Below are positions 37,190-49,670 of a stretch of DNA of 64,000 nt, one piece after another; positions within the stretch are counted from its first letter, which is position 1, and the number at the start of each line of letters is the position of its first letter. The DNA comes from Eonycteris spelaea (lineage: Eukaryota > Chordata > Mammalia > Chiroptera > Pteropodidae): NCBI GenBank assembly GCA_003508835.1, contig PUFA01000204.1, forward strand, positions 2,480,001 to 2,544,000. The letters are read 5' to 3'. The position numbers were made by a program, and so were the translations under genes. Under the pieces are notes generated by a model, which saw only the letters and a program-made list of their open reading frames with translations, did not search any database and was not told where the DNA came from.

Positions 37190-37915
37190 TCATATGGAGG
37201 TTAAAACACTTGGAGTCATTCTTGACAGCGTCTCTCATATCTCACAAACTGTCCACTGGCAAATTCTATTGTATCTACCCTTAAACATCCTAAATCTGAC
37301 CACTTTTCACCATCACCATTGCTACCACCCTCGTCCACAGGCGCTCATCTCTTGCAGAAACTTCCCAGCTGCTAGCTCTACTTCTAACTCTGTCCCTTTC
37401 CTTCTTTTCTCAACACTGGTGCCTGAGTGATCCTTTAAAAATGTAAATCAGATCATGTCTCTCATCTTTTCAGAATCCTTCAGTGGTTTTCCATCTTGTG
37501 CAGAGAGATAAGAGCTGATAGTTTTTAACCTCTAAGGCAAAGTGGCTTCCTTACTGTTCCCGGGAAGCGTGTCCCCACTTCCTGCCTCAGAGCCTTTGTA
37601 CTTGCTGCTCTCTCAGCAGAGAGTAATCTTCCTTCAGATATCATCATGGATGGCTCCCTCACTTCCTTCATGTCTTCGCTTCAGTGTGCCTTCTCAGAGT
37701 AGTCTTACTTGTCCCCTTCCTCCCCTCATCTGAGACTTGACTGCGCTTTTCTACTTTATTTTTATTTTTATCTCATCTCTCACAAACACTAGAAAGTATG
37801 ATCCTTGAAAGCAGGGATTTCTCTCTTGGTGTGTTCACTGTGGAATCTCCAGTGCCTAGAACAGTGCCTGGCACTTGGTAGATGATAAATAAATGCGTGC
37901 TGAATGAAGGAATGC
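37190..37915 (+). mobile_element. L2 LINE 3' region, long copy
   Basis: This is the longest L2 piece in the window. It runs in order through CTTGGAGTCATTCTTGACAG, 'gagtgatcctttaaaaatgtaaatcagatcatg', CTTCAGTGGTTTTCCATCTT, the AGAGCCTTTGTACTTGCTG part and GTGCCTTCTCAGAGTAGTC, to CTAGAACAGTGCCTGGCACT and AATAAATGCGTGCTGAATGA. The remnant ORF has stops. The 3' terminus is complete. Confidence 0.9.
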
Positions 37916-38875
37916 CATCTCACCCTTCCCCTACCTGATGGTAATGTGGTATAGACTTTGTTAGGCACCTGCGTGCATGGACAGGACTTACCTTACTTTA
38001 CAAGGGAGTGATCCTCAGTTCCTCCTCCTCTCACAGCAGCTCAGCCAGCTCTTTTCTGCCCACTCAGAAGTTACTCATCCTCTAGGTTGTGGGCTGGCAG
38101 CATAGTGTAAATTGGCTTTGGCAAAGTTGTAGGTACATGAGGCATGTTGGGATTTGAATATGGTAGAATTTTTCAAGTAAATGAAGACATTCAAATCTCT
38201 TTTACTAAGCAACGTTTGGAACTTTATTTTGGAATTAATCAACTTAACTAAAAAATTAACAAGGGACATTAAAGAAAATCTCCAGTAGTCTCTACAAAAT
38301 CTTCGACAGTTACTACATATGTCTTGAAAGAAATGTAGGAAGAATCTGCCCTGCTTTCAGAAGGAGAATGGGAACACACTTTGGCTGAATGATGTAACTA
38401 TTTTGTGACATTCGAAGTCAGTTTTATTTTCTGAGAAAGAGAATTCTGTGGATTGCAGGGGTCTGGGTTGATAGAGTTTCAACAGAGAAAAAGCACATTT
38501 GAACCAGTCTCAAGGATTAATGTCTCTTTTCCACTTATTTCTGGTGAGATATTCAGTTCCAGAGTTGTGTTCTTATTGAGGAAATTATTTCCGGTAACAA
38601 CGCTTTGACATGTCTGTCTCTATCTTCAAAGTCTAGACTAGTATTCCTTTTATGTGGAAAGCATTTCACTTCTGGGACCTATCAGAAATCCTTGGAGGGT
38701 TTTACAGGTGACATTGTGTGTGCGTGCATGTGCACGCCCATGTATACACAGAGATTTTAATACAATGCACTTCTATGACACCTGAGTGAGAGATGTCAAA
38801 GGTAATTGAGTTTATCTTCTATAGTTACGGTTCTATACATGCTTTGCTCTGTTTATTAAAATATGTTCTGCAGAG

Positions 38876-39115
38876 ACTCATGGACATGGACAATAAACTA
38901 GTGGTTATCAGAAGGTAGAAGAAAAGGGGAGGGGCAGGTAGATGGAGTAAAAGGGATCAAATATGTGGTGACAGAAATCCAACTATGAGGTGAACACTGC
39001 AATATGTGTGTGTGTGTGTGTGCCTTTTTGTTGAATTGTACACATGAAACTTAACTGGATTTTATTAACCAATATTACCATAATAATAAAAAACAAGCAA
39101 ACATAAATAAAAATA
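38876..39115 (+). mobile_element. L1-type 3' end with (TG)n
   Basis: CATGGACAATAAACTAGTGG, ATCAAATATGTGGTGACAG, GAATTGTACACATGAAACTT and TTTTATTAACCAATATTACC form a 3' UTR of the kind I associate with laurasiatherian, especially bat, L1/HAL1 elements. A (TG)n run lies at 39005-39021. An A-rich tail follows. Confidence 0.65.
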
Positions 39116-39779
39116 TATTTGTTCTGTGATTGTCTTCCAAGTAATTGAAAATTATTTATATATAGCAAGTTTCAATTAACCAGAACATTTAATTAGAAGT
39201 ATGTTCTCCCAAACTTCAAATATAGGAAGGAGTTTACTGCAACTGGCTTTTCATATTAAAACCACCCTGGATAGTTAAGCCTGTGTCATAGAGTTTAGAT
39301 ATTTAGGTAATTTAAACTGACAAGAAGTTAAAATGTTTTATCTTGATGAGATGATACTAATTTTTAAGGAGTCTATTTCTAAGCATGATTCTACCATAGT
39401 TTTACTTGGCAAAATTCCACAAGCAAATAGATTGTAATTATCAGATAATTTAATCCAGAGATTCTGATAGATATGATTTCTCTGCTCTGACAGGTCCTAC
39501 CAGTTCTAATTTTTCTTAAATACGTTTAGAAACTTGCCTAGTAAATAGTATCCAATGCTCTGTTTTTTTTTTGAAATTTTTGTTTGTTTGTTTGTTTTGC
39601 TTTGTTTATTTAGGTTTATTTCAGTTGCTCCTGGTATCAAGGAACATGGAATCTAAAGGAGAGAATAGTGAGACAAAAAAGGAAGAGGTAGATGAGAGGA
39701 AAGAATCAATAACATAGAAGTATGAGATCACAAGAAGCAGTAATCCACTTCCCTTCTGAAATGAAAAGGACTATGTAGC

Positions 39780-39910
39780 ACAGTTTTGGGCCGTCTCCTT
39801 TATGTTATAGATAAGAGTGCTGAGCTTCAGAAAAAGGAGGTACCTCCCTAGGACCCCACAGTGAGCTGCAGGGAGACAACCTGGAACCCAAGTCTCCAGA
39901 TCCTAACTGT
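39780..39910 (-). repeat. MIR SINE fragment, antisense
   Basis: CTTTATGTTATAGATAAGAG, GTGCTGAGCTTCAGAAAAAG, CCCCACAGTGAGCTGCAGG and ACCTGGAACCCAAGTCTCC follow antisense MIR. Confidence 0.6.
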
Positions 39911-40279
39911 TTGCTCTTTTTAGTATCTCACTATGCAAAAGTAGTAAATAGGACTCTGGTTGCCTTTCTTCTCGCGATTGGTCTATGTCTAGCGACGATT
40001 TTTGGAGCTGCTCAGATAGAATTTATACCTAAAGTGAAGTAGAAAAAGAAATGGCAAATGTGTTCTCTTACATTCTTGTTCAGTGTTGAGAAATTAAATC
40101 CATCAGTTTGCTAATCTCAGAAATAATGATATGTAAAGAAATAGTGTGTAATAACAAAACTGTCCAAATTTTTCAACATATGCGACAACAGAATTTCTTA
40201 TCGAGTACTGCTATGTAATTTTGAAATTCGAGAATTGAGCTGGATGAATTATGATTCTCCCTCTCCTCCCCTCTTTTTT

Positions 40280-40620
40280 TGATTCTTTCCCAACTTAGTC
40301 AACTTATTCTGTATCCTGAACTGATGATCTTCAAACATTGTCCTCATTGTATCACTACCTTCCTTTCCCCAAGGAAACTATGGGCTCTTCACTGCTGTGC
40401 GTTACTATACACGGTCAAGTCTGATTTCTGTCAGCTTATTCCTGGTCCTCATATTCTGGCCCCCTTTATCTTTTCAGTCGTATTTTCTACTGCTTCCCCG
40501 CCCCCCACCCCTCACCCCTCATCCCTGCCCCCAAAGCCTTTTACTTCAGTAAACTCATGGCTCATGCCATTTTCACAGCTTGAACACCTTTTCCCCGCTC
40601 TTTTGCTTATCCAACTTTGA
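40280..40620 (+). repeat. Probable L2 LINE fragment
   Basis: Pyrimidine-rich text with 'ttattcctggtcctcatattctgg' and 'gctcatgccattttcacagcttgaa' resembles the L2 3' ORF part 'gctcatgctgttccctctgcctgga'. It is diverged. The open frame across it has no recognisable protein. Confidence 0.4.
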
Positions 40621-41344
40621 CTTGTCCCCATTTTAAAACATCCTAAGTACGCAGAGTGACCCCGAATCATCTTTTGTATATTCAAGATAGTCATCTTTCT
40701 TGACCGGTTTTTATTATAAAATGTGCTTAAAAAGAAAAAATAAAGAAAATTCAGTCAGTGAAGAAAATCCCTCCCATCTCAAGTTCTTAGTTTTTCTGAG
40801 GTAACCACTGTTAAGTTTCTTTCTTTTGTAGCCTTCTCATGCTTCTCACAGCATGGTCACAAAATGTTTGCCTTATCTTCAGGTATCACATTTGCACTGA
40901 AGACAGTAAGTCAGGGAAGGGAGAGAAAAAGGTATCGAGCCATATCTGTCATTTTATTAAGAAAAGTAAAAGCTTTCCCAGAAGTCCAAAGCAGACTTCT
41001 GTTTCCGTCTCATTGGCCAGGTCTGGTGTGTATGGTGTTGTTTACATGGCTACTTGTCACAAGAAACTCTAGAATAGAGAGTATTTTGTTTTCTCAGTCC
41101 CTCTAGGGGAGGTAATTAGGGAGAAGGGAGTTGGAGTGTATTTTGAGTTAGCTATCAGATTGTGTCTACCACACATAAAATCTTATTTTCATATTGGATT
41201 TTGATAAGTTAATTTTATAACAAGCCACTTTAGTACATCCTACTGTTTTAAATACTTCTTCAGTTGTTTCTCTTTTGTCTTCCTGGAGTGTTCTTTTGAA
41301 ATTATGGAAATTTTGCTTTTTCTCTTCTAATAGTTTTTAAAATT

Positions 41345-41705
41345 TCTGATATCAAGAAGCTTCAATTACAAGTGACGGATAAATTCTATCAAAATGATTT
41401 TTAAAATAAAACGAATTTATTAATGCACATAGCTAAACAATTTGAGAAACAGGGTGGGCTTCGGGTACAGTTCGAGTCTAAGAATCCTGGTGTTTTCAGG
41501 TTCTGACTTCATTTCTTTGTGATTTTCTTGGTGTGTGGCTGTGTCCTTGGGCTGACCTTTCTAGTAGCAGAATGGCTAAACCGTATTAGCCAGAGAAGGA
41601 TGCCTTTTCTTATGTCTCCCTTGGGCTTCTTTCTGGAAAGTCTACAGCAAACATCTTCAAGGTGTCTGCTCATTCTTGAACCAACCGTTGTGATTTTCTA
41701 AAGCC
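41345..41705. repeat. Unresolved ancient interspersed repeat
   Basis: CAAGTGACGGATAAATTCTA, then a 'gaatttattaatgcacatagct' piece and 'tgaaccaaccgttgtg', resembles a dispersed mammalian repeat of the pattern 'caagtaacagaaa .. atttattggctca .. gaaccaatcactgtgg'. I do not know which named family it is. Confidence 0.4.
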
Positions 41706-42001
41706 TGTCCTTCATATGCCTAATTGGGTTTTCATCAAAGTCTTTTCTTTTATTGCTTTTAAAGTCACATTCATTTCTGTCACAGCCTACTTTTTCTTTT
41801 CAGTTTCTTCTCCAAACATTGCTAGCTATCTTTTCATCTCTTCTTATTGTCTTACTTTTCTTCTTTGAGCTCTTTTTTCAGAGGAGTTGTGCCTTTTTTT
41901 TTTTTTTTAATCTCATAGAGAAATGTTGGTTCATAAATTTCAAATTCTTTTGTAGGACAGTTTTTTTAACTGCTTGCTGTTTGTCATATTCCTTCCTTCT
42001 T

Positions 42002-42030
42002 TGTTGTGTGTGTGTGTGTGTGTTGTGTTG
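42002..42030. repeat. (TG)n microsatellite
   Basis: About nine TG units followed by TTGTGTTG. Confidence 0.85.
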
Positions 42031-42613
42031 TAACATTCCTTTCTTTTTCTTGCACTTTATTTGCACCTATTGTGTTATTTCCTGTCTCATTATTACTCAG
42101 CTTTAAATGAGGATTGTTTATCTTGGGATAGCAATTTGCTGAATGATTGTGATTGGGGAGTGCTTGGGCAGAATGTTGGGGGTATAGGCAGCCTGAATAT
42201 TAGTCTGTTGCCTCAGAATACTTTCTTAACATTCCATCCTAAGGCTATTTCTCTTCTCCACTGTAGCAGGAATTTTGACTATTGATGAAGCCAAGTATAT
42301 TTGGGTCCTCAGTGTTTGAATAGATAAAAGGGCAGGGTATGTGTATCCATTTTTATGAAGGCTTTTGTGTATGATAATCTTGCTGTTCAGTCCCGTGGCT
42401 ATCCTGATGAAACTGAAGTGTGCTTTGGACAGTTTTTGTTGCTCTTTGTTATTCTCATTGTCTTTTTTTTCAGTCTTTTGGAAGGAAAGCCGAAAGTGTA
42501 CTTAACCTAAAGCTTACGAGTCTTCTGTTGTGATTCCTAAGTTATTTAATTTTAAATTTTTAGACCTAAATTAAATGATTTCCCAGTGATTTTATATATT
42601 CAAGCCCCCAAAG

Positions 42614-42634
42614 ATGCACACACACACACACACG
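42614..42634. repeat. (CA)n microsatellite
   Basis: About ten CA units, followed by a TATC-rich stretch and a G/A-rich patch to about 42680. Confidence 0.85.
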
Positions 42635-43039
42635 TATCTATCTATGTGTATATATGGCGGGGAGGGAGGGGAGAGAGAGATTTATGTAAACCTATCACAT
42701 TAATCATACAAAAAAACCTTATTGGAATGGAGATGCCGAAACGTGCAAGGTAAAACTCATATTTTGAAATCAGGATATTTCACAATTTGAAGAACAATGT
42801 GTACATTATAGTATGAAGGAAAGTATTTTCATAGTAAATAGAAATCCAGTAGGAAGGAAGAGAACTTACTTAGCATTTATTGGGTCTGCTAGCACTAGCA
42901 TTGTGCTCGTAATTTTAAAGTAAATAAAGGCCTCTGACTTTAGGGAACACTCGGTCATGGTCTGTAGGGGGAGATAAAGCCATGAGTAATTATAACAGGC
43001 TTTATTAAATGTCATAATAAAAGTGATGGCATCCAGGTA

Positions 43040-43190
43040 GAGTGATCAGTCTTCTGAGGGTGGTGTCATTCTCCCCATTTTTCAAAGATGGAGAGCTAGA
43101 TGAGAGGGATCATGTACTATGCCTTAACTCACACAGCTAGTCCATGACAGAACCAAGATTAGAACACGCTTCTGAGTAACTTCTGGCCTC
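43040..43190 (-). repeat. MIR SINE fragment, antisense
   Basis: CATTCTCCCCATTTTTCAAA, GATGGAGAGCTAGATGAGAG, AACTCACACAGCTAGTCCAT and ACCAAGATTAGAACACGCTT follow antisense MIR. Confidence 0.7.
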
Positions 43191-43447
43191 CAGGATTGAA
43201 TATTTTAAATATTTTTATATTTTAAGTTACTTTTGTTCTGAGTAATCACTTCAAGTTCACTTAATATGCCTATGAAAAAAAATAATGAGTTATATCAAAT
43301 ATTTTGTGCCTAATGAAATACTCTGGAATACCTTGTACTGCAACTCTGCTTTGAAATTTTTTTTTAAGGGCCCAGACAAATGCTACTTTCTTTAAGTAGC
43401 CTACACTTAAGTCCCTTCAGAAAATAGGATTTCTCCACTGCCTTTTA

Positions 43448-43933
43448 CAGTGGTCCCCTCTTACCCACTGGGGATACATTCCAAGACCCCCAGTGGATAC
43501 CAGAAACTGCAGATGGTACCAAACCCTAAATATACTATGTTTTTTCCTATGCATACATACCTATGGTAAAGTTTAATTTATAAATTAGGCACAGTAAGAG
43601 ATTAACAATAATAACCAATAATAGAACAGTATAGCAATATACTGTAATAAAAGTTATACGAATGTAGTGTCTCTCTCTCTGATAAATGATCTGCTAAAAA
43701 GACAGCTACTAAATGACACAGGCAGATAGTAGATACAGTGTGGGAATCTGGACAAAGGGATGATTCATATTTGGGTGGGACGGGCAGGATGTGTGAGATT
43801 TCATGGTGATACTCAAAATGGCGTACAGCTTAAAACTTATGAATTGTTTATTTAGGGAATTTTCCATTTAAAAATTTTTGGACTTCAGTTGACTATGTAT
43901 GGGTAACCAAAACCTGGGAAAGCAAAACTACTG
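43448..43933. mobile_element. MER44/Tigger7-like DNA transposon
   Basis: It starts CAGTGGTCCCCTCTTACCCA, ends GCAAAACTACTG and is flanked by TA at 43446-43447 and 43934-43935. The interior (AAGTTTAATTTATAAATTAG, GCAATATACTGTAATAAAAG, TTAAAACTTATGAATTGTTT) matches the copy at 17951-18466 in the same order and orientation. It is about 486 bases with no ORF. Confidence 0.88.
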
Positions 43934-46900
43934 TATTGTTTGTAGTTTTTGTGGTCTGTCTTCAATTATAAGCTCTTCAAGGACAGGAACCATATCTTAC
44001 TTATCTTTGAGTACCAATCACTTTTAGGCCAGCAAAGTGTATTTGTGTTGACATGGCACTCTGTCCATACTGTTTATGGGGGACCTTGCTTGCCCTATGT
44101 CTAGGGTCCTGAAGACAAGTAAACAGTGCCTGGAGGTGTGAAAATTGTATCCGTGTTGGGTTTACTTTCAGATTTTTACCTCTGTCTTCACCTTGGGCTG
44201 GATAAATTTGTACCCGAGGCTTGAGGGTAGGGACCAGGTGTGTATGGGACTTGGTGTTGGATGTGTCTGCCTTTAGGGCTCCACAACATTTTTCTGTCAA
44301 TTAAAAAAAAAAATGCTAGGTGCTACACTTAGTGTAGTGTCTTCTGTCAACAGCCAAATAGCACTTCTTGGCTCTTAAAAATATTTTCGCATTCATGTAC
44401 CAAGCATGTATAGTAGGCATTTAAACATTTTGTAAGTGCATATCGGACATGTCATTTGAACTCTTTTTTGTTCAATGTTAACTAAGTATGTATTTACGAG
44501 TGAAAATTGAGGGCATGATTTTTCTCTTTAGTGGATAGTGGGTCCAACATGCCAGATGAATAAGAGAAAGGTCTAGAAAAGCGTTCATGTATTCTTTTTC
44601 TCGATGGCCTTCCTCGTTTATTAAAATTGGCAGCTGGTTCTTTAATTGAGCATGATATATAAAACAGCAAAACACATTGCAGTGCTCTGTGAGAAGATGA
44701 TTGGAAGTTTTGCTTAACTAAGAGGGAGTAAGTGTCTGTTTTCTGTCTCAGCCTTCTGAAGGGAAATATAGAGATGTACCTTTCCTTGGTGGTTCCAGGC
44801 CAAACTAGAAGTGTTTTAGCCTGTGCTCTAAGCAGTTGTACCTGTAGACTATAAATAAAATGGCTGTTTGGTTATTGCAACAGATAGTATAGACACCACT
44901 AAGTGTGCAGGTGCAATGCTGTGTTTTCTCATGTTTTTCTCTTTTTCAAACTTGGTTTACTGAGAAAATGGGGAAGAGAGACCAGGAAGAATCATTTATT
45001 GATATGGAGTATAAATTGATATTACTGCAGCAAGGATCATAGTTTTCTTCTTGGCAGCCTGCACTACAGAGCTGTTAGCACAGGTATCCTGTAACAGTAA
45101 TCCGTGAATAATCAGAATTTCAAAGAACACTGATAGCCCTTCAAAAATAATAGGATTATACCTGAAACTTTTATGGACGAAGTGGTTAGACTTTTTAACC
45201 CTCTAGTAACCAGCTTCACCAAGAACTTGAGACAACCAGGAATTTTACTGTTATTGAAGATAAAAGCCAGATCTCTATAGTGGCAGGCAGCTTGCCTCAG
45301 TCTTGCCCCCAAAAGAAATGTAGGACTTTCAGTCATGTTAAGGTCTCTTACTGTTATTGTACTATTATTAATTCAAACCATCAGGAAAATGAGCTAAACA
45401 ATATTTTTTTGGTCTATTGTTATGGGAAAAATGTCTCTAGCCTGCCCCTCCCCCCTTTTTTTTTATCCTGGAAGGACAGTTCTAACTGCCTACATCTCAT
45501 CAGTAAGAAAAAACAAAGAAAAACAACTGTAAACCCAGCAGAAGCAACCCTTTCTACTCAACAATCATCACCATTTATTATAAAAAATATGAAATTCTGT
45601 CTTGAGGTCACAAATGAAAATGTCAGTCTATAGTTGGGTGGGGACGAGGGACAAAAGGGAATAGAGGAATTATCCAGAACCCTAGAATTTTAGGGCTGCG
45701 TCCGACACTATAGAGGTTAAAGAGAGAAGAATGTTTTGAAGTAGGACATATGGTGGACTAGAGAGACGAGATGAGGTTTGGTTGAATATGTAAGTAAAGG
45801 TACATTTTGTGTGAAGTCAACAGAATACATTTACTCTAGTTTTAGATCCCTGTTTTTAATGCAGTCTTCAGAATATGCTTTTGTTTTTTTGTGTTATGGG
45901 TAAGTAGTTAATGTGATTTTTTTGAATATTTGATAGCTTAAGGGTAAGGATCCTAAACTGAACTGAACATGCATTATGGTCATATTTTTAAAGTTTAAAG
46001 AAAGGGTGTGTGCTGACTCCTTCACAGATCCACAGCCATCCTAAATTACTCTTCTCTCGGGATGGGCGAATGAGGGATGTGGTAGCAGCATTTCTGGGTT
46101 CTCCTTTAGAAATCCACACACTATCAAATTAAGGATAAGGAAATTATTAACTGCCAAAGAGATGATCTTCGTTCTCGATTTTTTAATAGATTTTGTTTCC
46201 GTTTGAAGTTATTTTGGGGTGGAGGGATAGGCAGGGCAGTCCTGTTGTCTGAACAGGCCTTTTGCTGCTTCTGATGGAATACTGAGAAACCCCATCATCT
46301 TTGGGAATAATGATGGGAATAATTCCTCACATCTGTATGTACTTTTTTAGTTTAGGAAACACTGTAATAGCTCTTGTCTCACTGGGACCTTGAGAACACT
46401 ATGTGATGGGCAAGTGAGGTTCGATTGTACTCCTTGTGCAGGTAAGGACATTGAGGCTGGGGGTAGAATTCCTTATCAAAATCAAATGGCTAAGTGTGAG
46501 TCGGAGCTGGACAGGAACCTGATTTTTCTAATTCTGTCTCTTTTTCACAAGAAGGCCAGTCTGAGATTGCAGAGAGCTTAAAAAGTAGGCTTGTCAGTGC
46601 TCTCAGCCTCCAGTTCTCCCTTCTGGCTCCATGCTGCCCTACTTCTGGCTTTACCTGCAGATGGCCATGCTCCCCTACAGTCCTTCCTTCCTGGGTTAGT
46701 CCTTAATTCCTAGACCCATCTTTCTCTCTCTAGAGTCAGATTCCCTCCCCAGGGCTGTGGTTATTGTTCCTGGGTCATAGTAGTCAGCTCTTCTCTGTGA
46801 AGCTGGAATGTTGCTCCTCCTTAAGCCTGGTTAGAAACCTAGTTATTCTGCCGAGCTCAGGCTGTCATTGTCAGGGTCTTCTTCCAACTGCCCTCAACTC

Positions 46901-46974
46901 TATCCAGAACTCAGGGTGTCCGACCCCTTGTGGCTTTCTTCCGTTCCCACCTTAGATTCTAGGGTTCTTCCTTC

Positions 46975-47045
46975 TCATTTGTTCTTTCAACACATCTTTA
47001 TTGACTCATGAGGTGCCAGGCATAGTTAGGTGCTGGGGAAATGAT
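46975..47045 (-). repeat. L2 LINE 3' end, antisense
   Basis: CTTTCAACACATCTTTATTG and AGGTGCCAGGCATAGTTAGG, then GTGCTGGGGAAATGAT, is the antisense L2 terminus. Confidence 0.65.
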
Positions 47046-47599
47046 TAGAAAAACGGGGGTAGATGGATGTTAATCAGAGCCACACACATGTGACATTCCA
47101 ACTGCCTAAGTCCTCAAAGGAAGGTTCATGGTGCTGTGACAGTGTCACTAAAATGTCACCGTCACCAGCCTTACCTAGACATATACACTGGAATTCCTGC
47201 CCCAACAGTAAACACCTTGTCTCATTTCCAGGATCCCGTACAATCTCCTACCCACGTGGAGACAAACCAGAAATCCTGGTTTGTATATTTCTGGTCTTAA
47301 TACAGACAAGCATCGACAGTTTATAAGTTTGTAGGCCTATTCCAGAGCATCGGTAGTTTAGGAAGAGAGGTGGTTCAGGAATGGGAGAGTTCATGCCTCT
47401 TCAATGTAAAGCAAGACTGGAATCATGTAAATTCAAATGATCAAGTAGGAAGGAAGTTGAGCTATTTCTTAGGCTGGCTGATGCTGCCATATAGTCTTGC
47501 CCAGGAGTAACTCACTGGGATACCCTTGAACTCTGGGAGGTGTGGAAGGTAGAGGTTTCCTCAGTCAGGTGCCTTACTAAGTTCAGTTCAGAATCCCCA

Positions 47600-47845
47600 G
47601 TGCAGTGGTCCTGAACCTCAAGGGGAGGGGTGCCTATAAAAACTATGTGGGGAATATTTTTAAACTGTACTTCTGAGTGCAGCTCTTTCCTGGGTGTAAA
47701 CTCGAAATACATCTTTCTGGGCCCTTCTGGACCCCACCCTGGATTTACTAAACCAACTTCCAGATATGGGGCCTGGGCATCCTGTCTTTCAACGACTCAT
47801 GGGTGATTCTAATGCAGGGCCAGGTTTGAAAACTGCTCTTCTAAT
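47600..47845. mobile_element. MER5/MER20-like hAT-Charlie element
   Basis: It starts GCAGTGGTCCTGAACCTCAA and ends GGTGATTCTAATGCAGGGCC with AGGTTTGAAAACTGCTC. This gives the typical inverted 'cagtggttct' and 'ttgagaaccactg' ends, with 'ggaccccaccctgga' inside. Confidence 0.6.
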
Positions 47846-48434
47846 AGATGGATTTCTGCTGGCCCTGTGACTGTAATGTCCTTACAAAGAGAGACATCAG
47901 TGAAAACATCTGAAGGATGGTTGACAAGGTGATATTGGCAAATCTATCCTTGGAAAAAATGGAATTGTGTTGTGAAAAGAATTTGATAGTATTGAACATT
48001 ATTTGATTTCATTGCATGGCGTCAACAAACCCCCTTTTACTCTATTATATACTACTAAATATAGTTGAGTTGGTGAAAAAAATAAGATCTGAACCATCTG
48101 CTTGCTTCATGAAGCCTGTGTTCCCTCATTGGGGTTTTAGGTCAGTAATTAATCCAGGAAACTTTAAATGTCTTCTCCTAGAGGCATTGGGGCCCATACA
48201 AAGAAAAATAAGACATGGATCTTCAAAGAGATCCTAGTGTGATGAGGAAGATGGATTTGTTTAAAAGTTTTAAGGTCCACTCCTTACAGGTGCATGCTAA
48301 TCTTAACATTACAAATAATCTATTTTTCATAACCAGGTTTTATTCAATTCCTTTTGGCAAATTTAATGTGAAACTTGCCCCTTGCAAGTTAATCCTTATG
48401 GACTTTAAAACTCTTCTTATTTTTAGTTAAAAAT

Positions 48435-48625
48435 GAGACCTAGAGTATAGTTGAAAATCCCAGCTTCAGATCCCAGATCTACCACCCTTTGTGGATTTGG
48501 ACAAGCTACTTAGCCTGGTATCTATTTCCTCGTCTATAAAACGATGATAGTACCTGACAGCATGGTTGTGAGGATTAAGGAAGAAACAAGATATGTCAAA
48601 GAACCTAGCACTAGGCCATGTACCA
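48435..48625 (+). repeat. MIR SINE, well kept
   Basis: CAGCTTCAGATCCCAGATCT, 'gtggatttggacaagctactta', TATTTCCTCGTCTATAAAAC, GGTTGTGAGGATTAAGGAAG and AGAACCTAGCACTAGGCCAT follow MIR over nearly its full length. Confidence 0.88.
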
Positions 48626-48774
48626 TGTCCAACACTTACTAAGTCGTCCTTTGTCTCTCTATCCCTTCAACTTTAGGGAGAAAATAACATTTTGAGACAA
48701 TAGGAAATTGACCTCATGAGCTGTACCAGCCACTAATTATATGGCAAAGGAGAAGAATTCTAATAATGATTTGC

Positions 48775-48995
48775 TTAGACCAGGATTTCTTGACAGTGGC
48801 ATTATTGCCGTTTTGGTCCAGACAATTCTTTGTTGTGGGTGGCTGTCTTGTGCATTGTAGCATGTTTGGTAGCATCCCTGGCCACCATCCACTAGATGCC
48901 AGTAGCACCCCCAAATTCTGACAACCAGGCCTCGCCAAATGTCCCCTAGTTGGGGGAAGCAAAATTGGTATGGGTTGAGAGGCACTGACCTAGAC
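48775..48995. mobile_element. hAT-type non-autonomous DNA transposon
   Basis: It runs from CCAGGATTTCTTGACAGTGG to GGTTGAGAGGCACTGACC, which form inverted ends. The interior (CAATTCTTTGTTGTGGGTGG, CTTGTGCATTGTAGCATGTT, CCACTAGATGCCAGTAGCAC) is a familiar dispersed mammalian MITE. The open frames on the minus strand are by-products. Confidence 0.75.
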
Positions 48996-49054
48996 CCCCT
49001 TCCCCTCTGTTCTGTAAGGTGAATCCTACTCCTCTGCCTCTTAAGTTTTTTGAG

Positions 49055-49670
49055 TTTTCACTATTGGTCAGAGAAGTGCAAAGTAAAAACTACAGTGTAG
49101 CTGCTCCATACCTACCCTAGTAGTGGAATGACAAAGATAAGAAGGTGTTGGCAAGGATGTGGAGCAACCTGAAATCCCTTACACTGCTGGAAGGAGTATA
49201 AATTAGTTCAGGTGCTTTGAAAAACTATTTGGCAGTATCTACTTAAGCTGAACATGTGATGACTCTGACCAAATGTATTTATTCCTAAGTATATGTATGC
49301 AACAGAAATGCAGTCACGTGCTCACCAAAGACATGTACTTTGATTATTTGTAGCAGCAGTATTTATAATCACCTCAAATAGAAGCTGCCTAATTGTCCGT
49401 CAGCAGAAATGAATTGCTCTGTATTAAGCAATGGACTACTATACAGCTATGAAAATGAATGTGGTGTGTGTTTTTTAAAAGTTACACATAAAAATTAGAA
49501 TTACACTCAAGAACGTAATGTTGAGTGAAGGAATGCAGTTACAGAAGAGTACATGATATATTATTCTATTTATATAAAGTGGGTTAATCTAGATAGAGTT
49601 AGGATACTAGTTACTGGAAGAGGGAGATACAAGGTAGGGGAGACATTAAAATTCTCTCTGTTAAAATAAC
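49055..49670 (+). mobile_element. L1/HAL1-type 3' region
   Basis: GTTGGCAAGGATGTGGAGCA, TGAAATCCCTTACACTGCTG, 'ggcagtatctacttaagctgaac', 'atggactactatacagctatgaaaatgaa' and TGTTGAGTGAAGGAATGCAG follow the ORF2-end and 3' UTR order of old L1M elements in sense orientation. Confidence 0.8.

Noticed and set aside
37194..37733. Open frames of 78 and 63 codons
   Set aside because: They lie in the decayed L2 3' region and are not host genes.
41753..42106. 117-codon Phe/Leu-rich frame
   Set aside because: It is a translation of T-rich low-complexity DNA and a (TG)n run. Apparent membrane segments are an artefact.
45280..45633. 117-codon frame on the + strand
   Set aside because: There is no recognisable domain, it is AT-rich, and it has no transcript context.
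48714..48985. Two overlapping 82-codon frames on the minus strand
   Set aside because: They lie within a hAT-type MITE and have no protein match that I recognise.
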